Notes: a model not told the origin generated them from the letters alone. Positions 1 through 5,948 are shown, numbered from the stretch's first letter. The stretch is DNA of 5,948 nt from Gemmatimonadota bacterium (GCA_016649455.1 JAENXO010000173.1:1-5948); one strand, 5' to 3'. Numbers and translations: made by a program.

Positions 1-183
1 CCAATCGGAATTCCGAAGGGGAAACGGCTCGGGGCCACAACCTCTGAGAACAACCCGTCAATGCTGCCGGAGATCCGGTGCTGTGTCGGGGGCCGGACTC
101 GGATTCGCGTCCGGTTCCCGGAATGTTACCAGAATCTGCGCCGAAATCAACCGTTCGTCACCAATCCGACCTGAAGCGACAAT
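1..183. other. Intergenic region downstream of the receptor gene; no gene seen
   Basis: This stretch lies beyond the stop codon of the minus-strand receptor gene and reaches the window edge. I find no credible coding region in it: the short plus-strand frames that start here run antisense into the receptor and resemble no family. It has several small inverted repeats: a 12-bp palindrome at 5-16 centred on GAATTC, CCGG pairs at 67-78, CCGGAC/GTCCGG at 93-98 and 109-114, and CTGAA/TTCAG at 171-175 and 183-187, the last overlapping the stop codon. None is followed by a T-run on the minus strand, so none qualifies as an intrinsic terminator. Transcription of the receptor gene may end outside the window or by Rho. 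Confidence 0.6.
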
Positions 184-2448
184 TCAGAACAGCAGGCGAT
201 ATGTCAGCCGGACATCGATTCCGGGCAGCGGCGCAACGTCCTTCAGCAGCGAGACGTGGTTGCGCGCTTCCTCGTTCGTCAGGTTCGTGCCGCGCAATGT
301 GATCTCGTGCCCCAACGCCCCTGTGATGAGCGCGTAGCTCACCGATGCGTTGAGCATCGTGTAGCCGGGCGTGGGAGTCTCGTAGTCCGCCACCCGGGTC
401 TGCTTCTCGATCCGGCGCAGGTCGAGGGTGGCCCGCCACTGCCCATACTCCCACAGGGAGCCGGCGCTCCAGCGCAACGGCGGGATCAGGGGAAGCGGCA
501 TGCCCGAACCCGTCTCTTCGGCATGGACATAGTCGCTCGACGCCGTGAGGCCGAGGTGATTTCCGGGCCGGTGCAGTATCGACACCAGGAGGCTGACTTC
601 GAACCCGTAGAACCGGGCGTCCGAATGTCCGAACCTCGCTACGGTCAGGCCGTCCAGCACCGAGTCGGTCGGCGCGAGGTAGATGAAATCGTCGAACGAA
701 TTCACGAACCCGGCGACCTGGCCGGTGACCGGTCCCTCGCGGAGAATCGCCGCCGCATCGAGACTGTAACCTATCTCGTTTCGCAGGTCCGGATCCCCGA
801 TCTCGTACAGCCGGGTGGCCACGTGCGGCCCATCGGCGAACAGCTCCACCGCGGTCGGCAGTTTCGTGGACCTGGATCCCGAGAAGGTCAGGGTGAAGGA
901 TTCGCTCACTGGCCAGTTGAGACCGAGCGAGGCCGAGAAGCCGTCGCTGTCGCGCTTCTCTCCCTCGACCGTCTCGTTGTCGCTGTTCTCCCACCGCGCT
1001 CCGACTCCGAGACTCAGCGAGCCGACCGGGATCTCCTCGTAGGCGAACAGGGCGAACGATTTCGTGTCCGTGTCGGGCATGAACGCCTCTTCCCCGGCCG
1101 CCGTCATGTCGCGCGTTCCGAATTGCGCACCCAGCGTTCCGCTCACGGGGCCGAGCGGCGCATGTGTCGCCTCGAGCCGAGTGTCGAGCTCCCGGTTGTC
1201 GAACCGGGTACCGATCACTTCCCCCTCCATCTCCTTGTGCTCGTAATCGGAGTAGCCCGCCCTGAGCTTCGCCCGGCGGATCACGCTTCCCCCGAAACTC
1301 CAAGCACCCTCCAGGTCGAACCGGAGCTGATCGAGGTCGATCTGGACTCCTTCGCCCTCGACTGTCGCCGGTTCTTCGTGCGCGTGCTCGTGTCCGGGGA
1401 TCCCATAATTCGTCGAGTAGGTCGTGGCGGCGAGACCGAAATACCCGGCATCTCCCACGTACGACCCGCCCAGCGAGCCCGTGGCCGTCTCGACGGCGCT
1501 GTTCTCGATTCGTCCACTGCCGTCCGGGTCCGGTTCGTGGATGTCCGCGGCCCCCGGGATTCTCGTATCACCCGAGTTCCTCAGCAGTCCGCTGGCGTGC
1601 CACGCGAACCAGTCCGAAGACCCGTTGAGAGACAGGCCCCCGTTCAGCTCCTCATTCACGCTCCCGCCCTGGAGCTGGACGAAGCCGCGAATCGGGTGAT
1701 CGGTGCGCTCCCGCGGAATCCGTTCGTCGATCGTATTCACCGCACCGCCGATCGCCGAACTGCCGTACAGCAGGGTCGAGGGACCGCGGATGATCTCGAC
1801 CTGTCCGGCCAGCATCGGCTCGAGCGCCACGGCGTGGTCCGGGCCGCTGGCGGACACGTCTCCGCTGCTGACGCCGGACTCGAGGATGCGCACCCGGTCG
1901 CTCTGCAGGCCTCGAATCACGGGGCGGCTCGAGCCCGGACCATAGTAGGTCGAGTTCACGCCCGGCTGCTCGGCCAGCGTCTCACCGAGGCTGTTCCGCC
2001 CCTTGGCCGTCAACTCGCGTCCGGTGAGCACGTCCGTGACCTGGTACAGCTCTGTCTGGGTGCGCGCATCCGGTCCGACGGACGCGATGATCGGCTCGGC
2101 GTGGAACACGGGCTCGAGGACGATGCGCAGCTCGAGCTCTTCGCCGGCGGCGACCGTGATCCTCTGCACGGCCCGGCCCAGGAGGGCGCTCGTCACCTCG
2201 AGCACATGGGAGCCCGCAGGCACGGTCAGCGTGAATTGACCTTCGTCCGCGTCCACGGTTCGCCCCAGGCCGACGACCCGGATCTCGGCGTGTTCCACCC
2301 GCTCACCGGTGGGCGCCACGATCAGGCCACGCACCTCGGCCGTCGGCTGCTGGGCGGCGGCGGGTCTCCCGATGGCGGAGAGCAGGATCAAGGCGAATAC
2401 GGGGACAAGGCACAGTCGGCCGTGGCGTGGCGTCATCCGTGGCGTCAT
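184..2448 (-). CDS. TonB-dependent outer-membrane receptor, ZnuD-like (putative zinc uptake)
   Basis: This is a 754-residue outer-membrane receptor that would import a scarce ligand using TonB/ExbBD energy. Domain order: a signal peptide (about 1-32, hydrophobic core LCLVPVFALILLSAIG, likely cleavage after AAA before QQ); a carboxypeptidase-regulatory-like beta-sandwich (about 36-112); a plug (about 135-245, with VIRGLQSDRVRIL, PDHAVALEP, VEIIRGPSTLLYGSSAIGG and VNTI); and a beta-barrel to the C-terminus, which ends in RLTYRLLF with the terminal Phe typical of outer-membrane barrels. The substrate hint is the similarity, from memory, to Neisseria-type ZnuD zinc receptors: a His-rich segment NYGIPGHEHAHEEP (348-360), VIGTRFDNRELDTRLEATHAPLG, and LYEIGDPDLRNE (548-558). 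Zinc is therefore inferred; copper, nickel or another metal is possible. The ATG at 2448 is chosen because it directly precedes the signal peptide. An AGGA lies 13 nt upstream, which is rather far. The frame stays open 91 codons further upstream, but that part has no signal peptide and overlaps the divergent gene. No zinc transporter or Zur-type operator is visible nearby. Confidence 0.88.
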   Translation of the reverse strand: MTPRMTPRHGRLCLVPVFALILLSAIGRPAAAQQPTAEVRGLIVAPTGERVEHAEIRVVGLGRTVDADEGQFTLTVPAGSHVLEVTSALLGRAVQRITVAAGEELELRIVLEPVFHAEPIIASVGPDARTQTELYQVTDVLTGRELTAKGRNSLGETLAEQPGVNSTYYGPGSSRPVIRGLQSDRVRILESGVSSGDVSASGPDHAVALEPMLAGQVEIIRGPSTLLYGSSAIGGAVNTIDERIPRERTDHPIRGFVQLQGGSVNEELNGGLSLNGSSDWFAWHASGLLRNSGDTRIPGAADIHEPDPDGSGRIENSAVETATGSLGGSYVGDAGYFGLAATTYSTNYGIPGHEHAHEEPATVEGEGVQIDLDQLRFDLEGAWSFGGSVIRRAKLRAGYSDYEHKEMEGEVIGTRFDNRELDTRLEATHAPLGPVSGTLGAQFGTRDMTAAGEEAFMPDTDTKSFALFAYEEIPVGSLSLGVGARWENSDNETVEGEKRDSDGFSASLGLNWPVSESFTLTFSGSRSTKLPTAVELFADGPHVATRLYEIGDPDLRNEIGYSLDAAAILREGPVTGQVAGFVNSFDDFIYLAPTDSVLDGLTVARFGHSDARFYGFEVSLLVSILHRPGNHLGLTASSDYVHAEETGSGMPLPLIPPLRWSAGSLWEYGQWRATLDLRRIEKQTRVADYETPTPGYTMLNASVSYALITGALGHEITLRGTNLTNEEARNHVSLLKDVAPLPGIDVRLTYRLLF
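2426..2448 (-). repeat. 12-bp tandem duplication spanning the receptor start codon
   Basis: Read on the minus strand, the gene opens with ATGACGCCACGG followed by ATGACGCCACGC. This is a 12-bp unit repeated twice with one mismatch, so the protein begins MTPRMTPR. There are therefore two in-frame ATG codons 12 nt apart (2448 and 2436), both upstream of the same signal peptide. Only the outer ATG has a purine-rich AGGA upstream, and at a long spacing. The repeat could be a simple slippage product. Confidence 0.75.
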
Positions 2449-2506
2449 TCTATTGTCTGAATCCTGGAGCACCCGATGCAGCGAATCCTCTTGATGAAGA
2501 GCGGTC
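2449..2506. promoter_or_regulatory. Short divergent intergenic region between receptor and serine hydrolase genes
   Basis: Only 58 bp separate the two divergent start codons, so promoters and operators for both genes must sit here or reach into the coding sequences. I cannot assign convincing -35/-10 pairs on either strand. What is visible: a 7-bp direct repeat GAATCCT at 2459-2465 and 2483-2489, 24 bp apart, and an inverted repeat CTCTT-GATG-AAGAG at 2488-2501 covering the Shine-Dalgarno sequence of the plus-strand gene. No long AT-rich palindrome of the Fur/Zur type is seen. The regulatory role is inferred from position alone. Confidence 0.45.
2496..2501 (+). promoter_or_regulatory. Ribosome binding site fixing a GTG start for the serine hydrolase
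   Basis: GAAGAG lies 5 nt before the GTG at 2507. An in-frame TGA at 2495-2497 prevents any upstream extension, and no ATG, GTG or TTG in this frame precedes the signal-peptide core further downstream. GTG at 2507 is therefore the only reasonable start. Most of the motif (2497-2501) is the right arm of a 5-bp hairpin. Confidence 0.6.
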
Positions 2507-3517
2507 GTGAAGCAGTATTCGCACATCCGGAGCAGCACGCAAACCCCCGGTCCGCGACACTTCGTCGCCAGCCCCGGCGCCGTCCACGGCATCGCCTTAA
2601 TCGCCGCTCTTTGCGTCTCCTGTCTGTACACCGCCGGGGAGCTTTCAGCCCAGACCGTACCCGTCCAGAATACCCTCCCCGAGGAGTTGGCCAGCCGAAT
2701 CGCCGAGCGACTGTCCGCCACCGGGGCGGAATACGGTTTCGCCTACCGGGACCTCGAGACCGGGGCGGAAATCCTGCTGGGTCCGGACACCGAGTTCCAC
2801 GCGGCGAGCATGATGAAGGTCCCGGTGATGGTGCGACTGTACCGGATGGCCGACGCCGGCACGCTGGACCTGGATGCGCCGCTTCCGGTGCGCAACGAGT
2901 TCACCAGCATCTACGATGGCAGCACCTACCCCCTGACGTGGGACGATGACAGCGACTCGACGCTGTATGCCCTGACCGGTACCGCAGTTCCGACCCGCGA
3001 ACTGATCGACCTGATGATCACACGATCGTCGAACCTCGCCACGAACATCCTCATCGAACTGGCCGATCCCGACTCGATCGCCGCGATGCTGGAGGAGTTC
3101 GGCGCGCAGGGCATGAAGGTGTTGCGGGGAGTCGAGGACATCCCGGCCTACCGGCACGGGATGAACAACACCACGAGCGCCCGGGGTCTGCTGGAGCTGT
3201 ACACGGCGTTGGGTCGCGGAACCGCGGCGAGCCCCGCGTCGACGCGGGCCATGCTCGACATCCTGCTGGGCCAGGAGTTCAACGACGCGATTCCGGCCGG
3301 CCTTCCGGCGGGCGTGCCCGTGGCGCACAAGACTGGCTGGATTACGGAGATCGACCACGACGGCGGACTCGTGTTTCCGACCGTGGGATCGCCCTACGTC
3401 CTGGTGATTCTCACGCGAGGCGTGGAGGATGAGGCAGTGACCAGGCGCGCCGCCGCCGACGTCAGTCGAATGATCTGGGAGTCGAGGACGGCCGCGGGTT
3501 CGGCGGGCTCACAGTAG
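2507..3517 (+). CDS. Exported serine hydrolase of the class A beta-lactamase family
   Basis: This is a 336-residue periplasmic enzyme of the beta-lactamase/transpeptidase-like fold (Beta-lactamase2 type). An acyl-enzyme serine would attack a beta-lactam or a peptide/ester substrate. Residues 1-27 form an unusually long n-region, followed by a hydrophobic core GIALIAALCVSC and a probable cleavage after ELSA (residue 48). The catalytic motifs are present in order: SMMK (Ser101, Lys104), SSN (174-176, matching the class A SDN with Asp replaced by Ser, and Asn180 at the place of Asn136), an omega-loop-like stretch RGVED (207-211), and HKTG (274-277). Glu210 is the best candidate for the deacylating Glu166, but the usual ExxLN is absent, so strong beta-lactamase activity cannot be assumed. 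Length is slightly above the roughly 290 residues of classic class A enzymes because of the leader. Cys39 is not preceded by a good lipobox. The gene ends one base from the convergent antiporter stop. It has no AmpR-like regulator beside it. Confidence 0.85.
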   Translation: MKQYSHIRSSTQTPGPRHFVASPGAVHGIALIAALCVSCLYTAGELSAQTVPVQNTLPEELASRIAERLSATGAEYGFAYRDLETGAEILLGPDTEFHAASMMKVPVMVRLYRMADAGTLDLDAPLPVRNEFTSIYDGSTYPLTWDDDSDSTLYALTGTAVPTRELIDLMITRSSNLATNILIELADPDSIAAMLEEFGAQGMKVLRGVEDIPAYRHGMNNTTSARGLLELYTALGRGTAASPASTRAMLDILLGQEFNDAIPAGLPAGVPVAHKTGWITEIDHDGGLVFPTVGSPYVLVILTRGVEDEAVTRRAAADVSRMIWESRTAAGSAGSQ

Positions 3518-3518
3518 C

Positions 3519-4871
3519 TCAGGCTCCGCTCGCCGTCGGATCCGGCAGGGCGCCCGCCCCGACTTCTCCAGCCCGGTCCAGCGTCCACTTGGCGAGCACC
3601 GGTCCCGCCAGCTCATGTATCGCGACCATGCCGACGAAGAAGACGTACAGCTCGGCACCCCAGGTCGGAAACTCCCGGGACAGCAGTTCCGCCATCCCCA
3701 GCGCCACTCCGGCCTGGGAGATGAACGCTCCCCAGGCCGTGCGACGCACGACTTCCGGAGACCGTCCGACACGCGCTCCCCAGGAAGTGCCGAGGTAGAT
3801 TGCCAGCGCGCGCACGGTGACCAGGATCAGGGCCCACATCCACACCGCGGCGAGTTCGGACAGGTGCACCGCGGCACCGGCGAGGCTGAAGAACACGGCG
3901 TACAGCGGAAGCGAGGCGGACTCCAGTACTTCCACGAACTCCGTGCCCTCGACCGGGAGGAGGTTCTCAAGCACGAAACCGGCGGTGAGAGCCAGGAGCA
4001 GAAGCTCGAGGTGGAACATGGCCGCCACCTCTACCATGAACCAGGCCATGGCGATGGTGAACAGCACGAGGTGCTGTTTGACCGAGCGCAGATATGCAGC
4101 GATCACCGCACCGACCAGCGCCCCGACCACGATCGACCCGCCGATCTCGCGCCCGAGCTCCAGCATTTCCCCGCCGTGCTGCGCACCCGCCGGGTCCAGC
4201 AGGGAATAGGTGAACGACAGCGCGATCGCGAACAACACGATCACCAGCACGTCTTTCAGTACCGTCACCCCGAGCACGGTCGTGGATACGGGGCCCTTCG
4301 ACCGCGTGTCGGTGATCACGGCGATTGCGACGGACGGACTGCTGGCGACGGCGATCGCGGCGAACACGATCGCGATGGCGATCACGGTGTTCCAGGATTG
4401 TCCGACCGTGAACGGCAGATACGACCGCAGGCCGACGACCGCCGCGAACACGAACACCACGATCGTCGCGGTCTGAACGAGTGTGATCGACGCCAGGGAA
4501 CGGTACGAACCGCGCAAGCGGCGGAGGTTCAGCTCGCCCCCGGCCGTCAGGGCGATCAGCGCGATCGCCAGCCCGTTGAACGGCCTTAGAGTCTCGACTT
4601 CGGCATCGGACAGGAAGCCGAGCACGCTCGGTCCGATCACCAGGCCGATTACGATGTACCCCGTGACCCGCGACAGTCCGAGCCGATTCGCTACCTGTCC
4701 GCCGATGAACGCGGTCAGGAGCAGGATGCCGAGATTCAGGGTGACCGCGGCGCCCGGTACCGGCGCCGGATCGATCTCGCGCAGGACCCAGATCACGGCG
4801 AGCAGAGCGACCAGGGCCAGGCCGCGTGACAGGGCTCCCTTCCAGTCGAGCTGCCCGTGTCCGCCGCTCAA
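3519..4871 (-). CDS. Cation:proton antiporter, CPA2 family (Kef/NapA-like membrane domain)
   Basis: This is a 450-residue inner-membrane antiporter that would exchange Na+ or K+ for protons. About 13-14 hydrophobic segments span residues 15-425, including an additional N-terminal one (about 17-30). CPA2 hallmarks are FIGGQVANRLGLSRVTGYI (55-73) with IGLVIGPSVLG after it, TAGGELNL, the unwound-helix segment ASSPSVAIAVI (176-186), a buried Asp207 in TVLKDVLVI, a membrane Arg354 in VTVRALAIYLG, and ISQAGVALGMA (384-394). The residue before the ion-binding Asp is Lys206, where family members usually carry Asn, Asp or Gln. The protein ends about 20 residues after the last helix, so it lacks the TrkA-N/RCK nucleotide-binding domain of KefB/KefC. 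The start is TTG, overlapping the upstream dehydrogenase stop in a TTGA, with no strong Shine-Dalgarno sequence. Expression probably depends on coupling to the dehydrogenase gene. The cation cannot be predicted. Confidence 0.88.
   Translation of the reverse strand: MSGGHGQLDWKGALSRGLALVALLAVIWVLREIDPAPVPGAAVTLNLGILLLTAFIGGQVANRLGLSRVTGYIVIGLVIGPSVLGFLSDAEVETLRPFNGLAIALIALTAGGELNLRRLRGSYRSLASITLVQTATIVVFVFAAVVGLRSYLPFTVGQSWNTVIAIAIVFAAIAVASSPSVAIAVITDTRSKGPVSTTVLGVTVLKDVLVIVLFAIALSFTYSLLDPAGAQHGGEMLELGREIGGSIVVGALVGAVIAAYLRSVKQHLVLFTIAMAWFMVEVAAMFHLELLLLALTAGFVLENLLPVEGTEFVEVLESASLPLYAVFFSLAGAAVHLSELAAVWMWALILVTVRALAIYLGTSWGARVGRSPEVVRRTAWGAFISQAGVALGMAELLSREFPTWGAELYVFFVGMVAIHELAGPVLAKWTLDRAGEVGAGALPDPTASGA
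4868..4871 (-). other. 4-bp stop/start overlap (TTGA) joining dehydrogenase and antiporter genes
   Basis: On the minus strand, GGT TGA ends the dehydrogenase and TTG AGC begins the antiporter, sharing TTGA. This is the TTG version of the common ATGA overlap and indicates a bicistronic message with termination-reinitiation. No other usable start for the antiporter lies upstream of its first membrane segment. Confidence 0.65.
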
Positions 4872-5881
4872 CCGACGCCGTCCGCCACGCGGAGCACGGC
4901 CGAGCCGTCAATTCCGTCGTGTTTGAGCCTGATCAACACCTCGTTCGCCTCCTCGAGCGGAAATTCCGTCACGTGGGCCTTCACCGGCACTTCGGCCGCT
5001 TCGGCCAGCAGCCCCCGGCCATCGTCCCGCGTGTTCGCCTCGACGCTCAGCAGGGATTTCTCGTGAAATACGCAGGCATCGTAATCCATCTCGGGGATCG
5101 GCGTCATGTAGATCCCCGCACAGGCCACGGTTCCACCCTTCCGCACCGCTCGCAGGGCCGCGGGAACGATCTCGCCGGCCGGGGCGAAGATGATCGCGCC
5201 GTCGGCCGAGACGGGCGGCGTCTCGCCCGGACCGCCGACCCAGCTCGCACCCATGCTCTCCGCCAGCTCGCGGTGGCTTTCGCCCCGTGTGACCACGTCC
5301 ACCGTGCAGCCGCGGTGCAGGGCCAGCTGCAACACGACGTGCGCCGAGGAACCGAACCCGTACAGCGCGATGCGCCCCCCGGGGGGTACGCCGGAGCGCT
5401 GCAGCGCCCGATAGCCGATGATCCCGGCGCATAGCAGCGGAGCCGCCTGCAGGTCGTCGAATCGCTCCGGGATCGCGTACGCGAACGCGCCAGGAACCAC
5501 GGCATACTCCGCGTACCCGCCGTCGGCATGGTAGCCCGTGTAGCTGGAATCAGGGCACAGGTTCTCGGACCCCGCGACGCACCAGTGGCACTCGCCGCAG
5601 GTTCCCCGGAGCCACGCGATCCCGACCCGGTCCCCGATGGCGAAGCCCTTGCACGAAGGGCCGAGCTCGTCGACGAGCCCCACGACCTGGTGTCCGGGAA
5701 CGATCGGAAGGGTGTGCCGTGGAAGGTCTCCCTCGATCACGTGCAGGTCCGTGCGACACACGCCGCAGGTCTGCACGCGGACCCTCAACTCTCCCGGACC
5801 GGGCTCCGGCACCGGCAGATCGACGAGCTCGAGCGGACGCTCCTCGATCGGCGCGATCGCCGGCAGCAGCATGGCTTTCAT
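4868..5881 (-). CDS. Zinc-dependent alcohol dehydrogenase, MDR superfamily (AdhA-like)
   Basis: This is a 337-residue cytoplasmic medium-chain dehydrogenase that would oxidise alcohols or reduce aldehydes with NAD(P). The N-terminal GroES-like domain (about 28-140) carries the catalytic zinc site Cys42 (CGVCRTDLH), with Thr44 in the proton-relay position and His64 in PGHQVVG. Cys151 in LLCAGIIGY is the third ligand. The structural zinc site is complete: Cys95, Cys98, Cys101 and Cys109 in GTCGECHWCVAGSENLC. The Rossmann domain (about 152-290) has GFGSSA (175-180). After its second strand it has TRGESHRE rather than an acidic residue, which favours NADP(H) over NAD(H). The motif after His64 is Gln rather than the common Glu. 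Length and motifs fit the zinc-binding dehydrogenase subgroup of about 330-340 residues. The ATG at 5881 has a strong GGAGG 5 nt upstream. It is the first gene of a probable two-gene operon with the antiporter. The physiological substrate is unknown. Confidence 0.92.
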   Translation of the reverse strand: MKAMLLPAIAPIEERPLELVDLPVPEPGPGELRVRVQTCGVCRTDLHVIEGDLPRHTLPIVPGHQVVGLVDELGPSCKGFAIGDRVGIAWLRGTCGECHWCVAGSENLCPDSSYTGYHADGGYAEYAVVPGAFAYAIPERFDDLQAAPLLCAGIIGYRALQRSGVPPGGRIALYGFGSSAHVVLQLALHRGCTVDVVTRGESHRELAESMGASWVGGPGETPPVSADGAIIFAPAGEIVPAALRAVRKGGTVACAGIYMTPIPEMDYDACVFHEKSLLSVEANTRDDGRGLLAEAAEVPVKAHVTEFPLEEANEVLIRLKHDGIDGSAVLRVADGVG

Positions 5882-5948
5882 CGCGCCCTCCCTTCCCGCG
5901 CGGCAACAGCCGTGAAACGCGGAGTGTTCTCCTGACGTACAGGCAGCA
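5882..5948 (-). promoter_or_regulatory. Leader of the dehydrogenase-antiporter operon, with strong ribosome binding site
   Basis: On the minus strand the sequence just before the dehydrogenase ATG is purine-rich (GGGAAGGGAGGG), with GGAGG at 5891-5887, 5 nt from the start. This is the strongest Shine-Dalgarno sequence in the window. Further up, GGAG-AACA-CTCC (5932-5921) could form a 4-bp hairpin, too small to interpret. I see no confident -35/-10 pair; the promoter may lie beyond the window edge. Confidence 0.55.

Noticed and set aside
5..16. A 12-bp perfect palindrome around GAATTC
   Set aside because: It has a single occurrence with no neighbouring promoter or second half-site, so a chance palindrome is as likely as an operator.
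67..114. Possible terminator hairpins (CCGG pairs; CCGGAC/GTCCGG) downstream of the receptor gene
   Set aside because: They have a very small or 10-nt loop and no T-run follows on the minus strand.
158..1303. A second long minus-strand frame inside the receptor gene
   Set aside because: It is out of frame with the receptor, Arg/Gly-rich and without any motif.
256..2460. A 734-codon open frame on the plus strand opposite the receptor gene
   Set aside because: It is a GC-rich antisense shadow: Arg/Gly/Pro/His-rich, with no domain, signal peptide or family motif, while the minus-strand frame gives a complete receptor.
2449..2721. A 91-codon N-terminal extension of the receptor frame
   Set aside because: It overlaps the start of the divergent serine hydrolase, has no recognisable domain and would bury the signal peptide. 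The ATG at 2448 gives a normal signal peptide.
2476..2949. A plus-strand frame starting at ATG 2476 with MQRILLMKSG
   Set aside because: It soon becomes Arg/Pro-rich and lies out of frame with the serine hydrolase, whose catalytic motifs are in the 2507 frame.
3615..4589. A 324-codon plus-strand frame opposite the antiporter gene
   Set aside because: It has low-complexity, charged composition (runs of D, R, H, Q) arising from the complement of hydrophobic codons. The minus-strand frame is a clear membrane protein.
4826..5434. A 202-codon plus-strand frame opposite the dehydrogenase
   Set aside because: It is antisense to a complete zinc dehydrogenase and has no family features.
5921..5932. 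GGAG-TGTT-CTCC inverted repeat upstream of the dehydrogenase
   Set aside because: It has a 4-bp stem only and the context is cut by the window edge, so there is too little support for a regulatory site.
1..5948. tRNA, rRNA, CRISPR, insertion sequence, phage or toxin-antitoxin content
   Set aside because: No regularly spaced repeats, terminal inverted repeats, transposase or integrase motifs or tRNA-like cloverleaf were seen. The window is almost fully occupied by four ordinary genes.

Overview
The window is a compact, GC-rich (low-to-mid 60s % by eye) stretch of chromosome-like DNA from a Gram-negative bacterium. A TonB-dependent outer-membrane receptor and two exported or membrane proteins support a diderm cell. 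The receptor carries an N-terminal carboxypeptidase-regulatory-like domain, and the serine hydrolase and AdhA-type dehydrogenase are of kinds common in environmental high-GC phyla. I would guess Gemmatimonadota or a similar lineage, but nothing in the window proves it.

Layout: positions 1-183 hold no gene. A ZnuD-like TonB-dependent receptor lies at 184-2448 on the minus strand. A class A beta-lactamase-like serine hydrolase (2507-3517, plus) diverges from it across only 58 bp. That gene runs tail-to-tail, with a single base between stop codons, into a minus-strand pair. The pair is a zinc-dependent alcohol dehydrogenase (4868-5881, promoter-proximal) followed by a CPA2-type cation:proton antiporter (3519-4871). 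The antiporter's TTG start overlaps the dehydrogenase stop by 4 bp, which suggests an operon with translational coupling. The last 67 bp carry a strong ribosome binding site for the dehydrogenase and probably part of its leader.

Functionally, the receptor has features of zinc-uptake receptors of the ZnuD group: a His-rich segment GHEHAHEEP, a plug with PDHAVALEP, and barrel segments around EIGDPDL. The dehydrogenase is a two-zinc enzyme and the antiporter moves monovalent cations, but there is no firm evidence that the three form one pathway. I see no mobile element, RNA gene, CRISPR array or phage gene, and no clear new multi-gene system. The points most worth a second look are the Lys-Asp pair where CPA2 antiporters usually have Asn-Asp, Asp-Asp or Gln-Asp; the dehydrogenase/antiporter coupling; the His-rich receptor with an added N-terminal domain; and the very tight divergent region, which has a tandemly duplicated start codon on one side and a hairpin over the Shine-Dalgarno sequence on the other.
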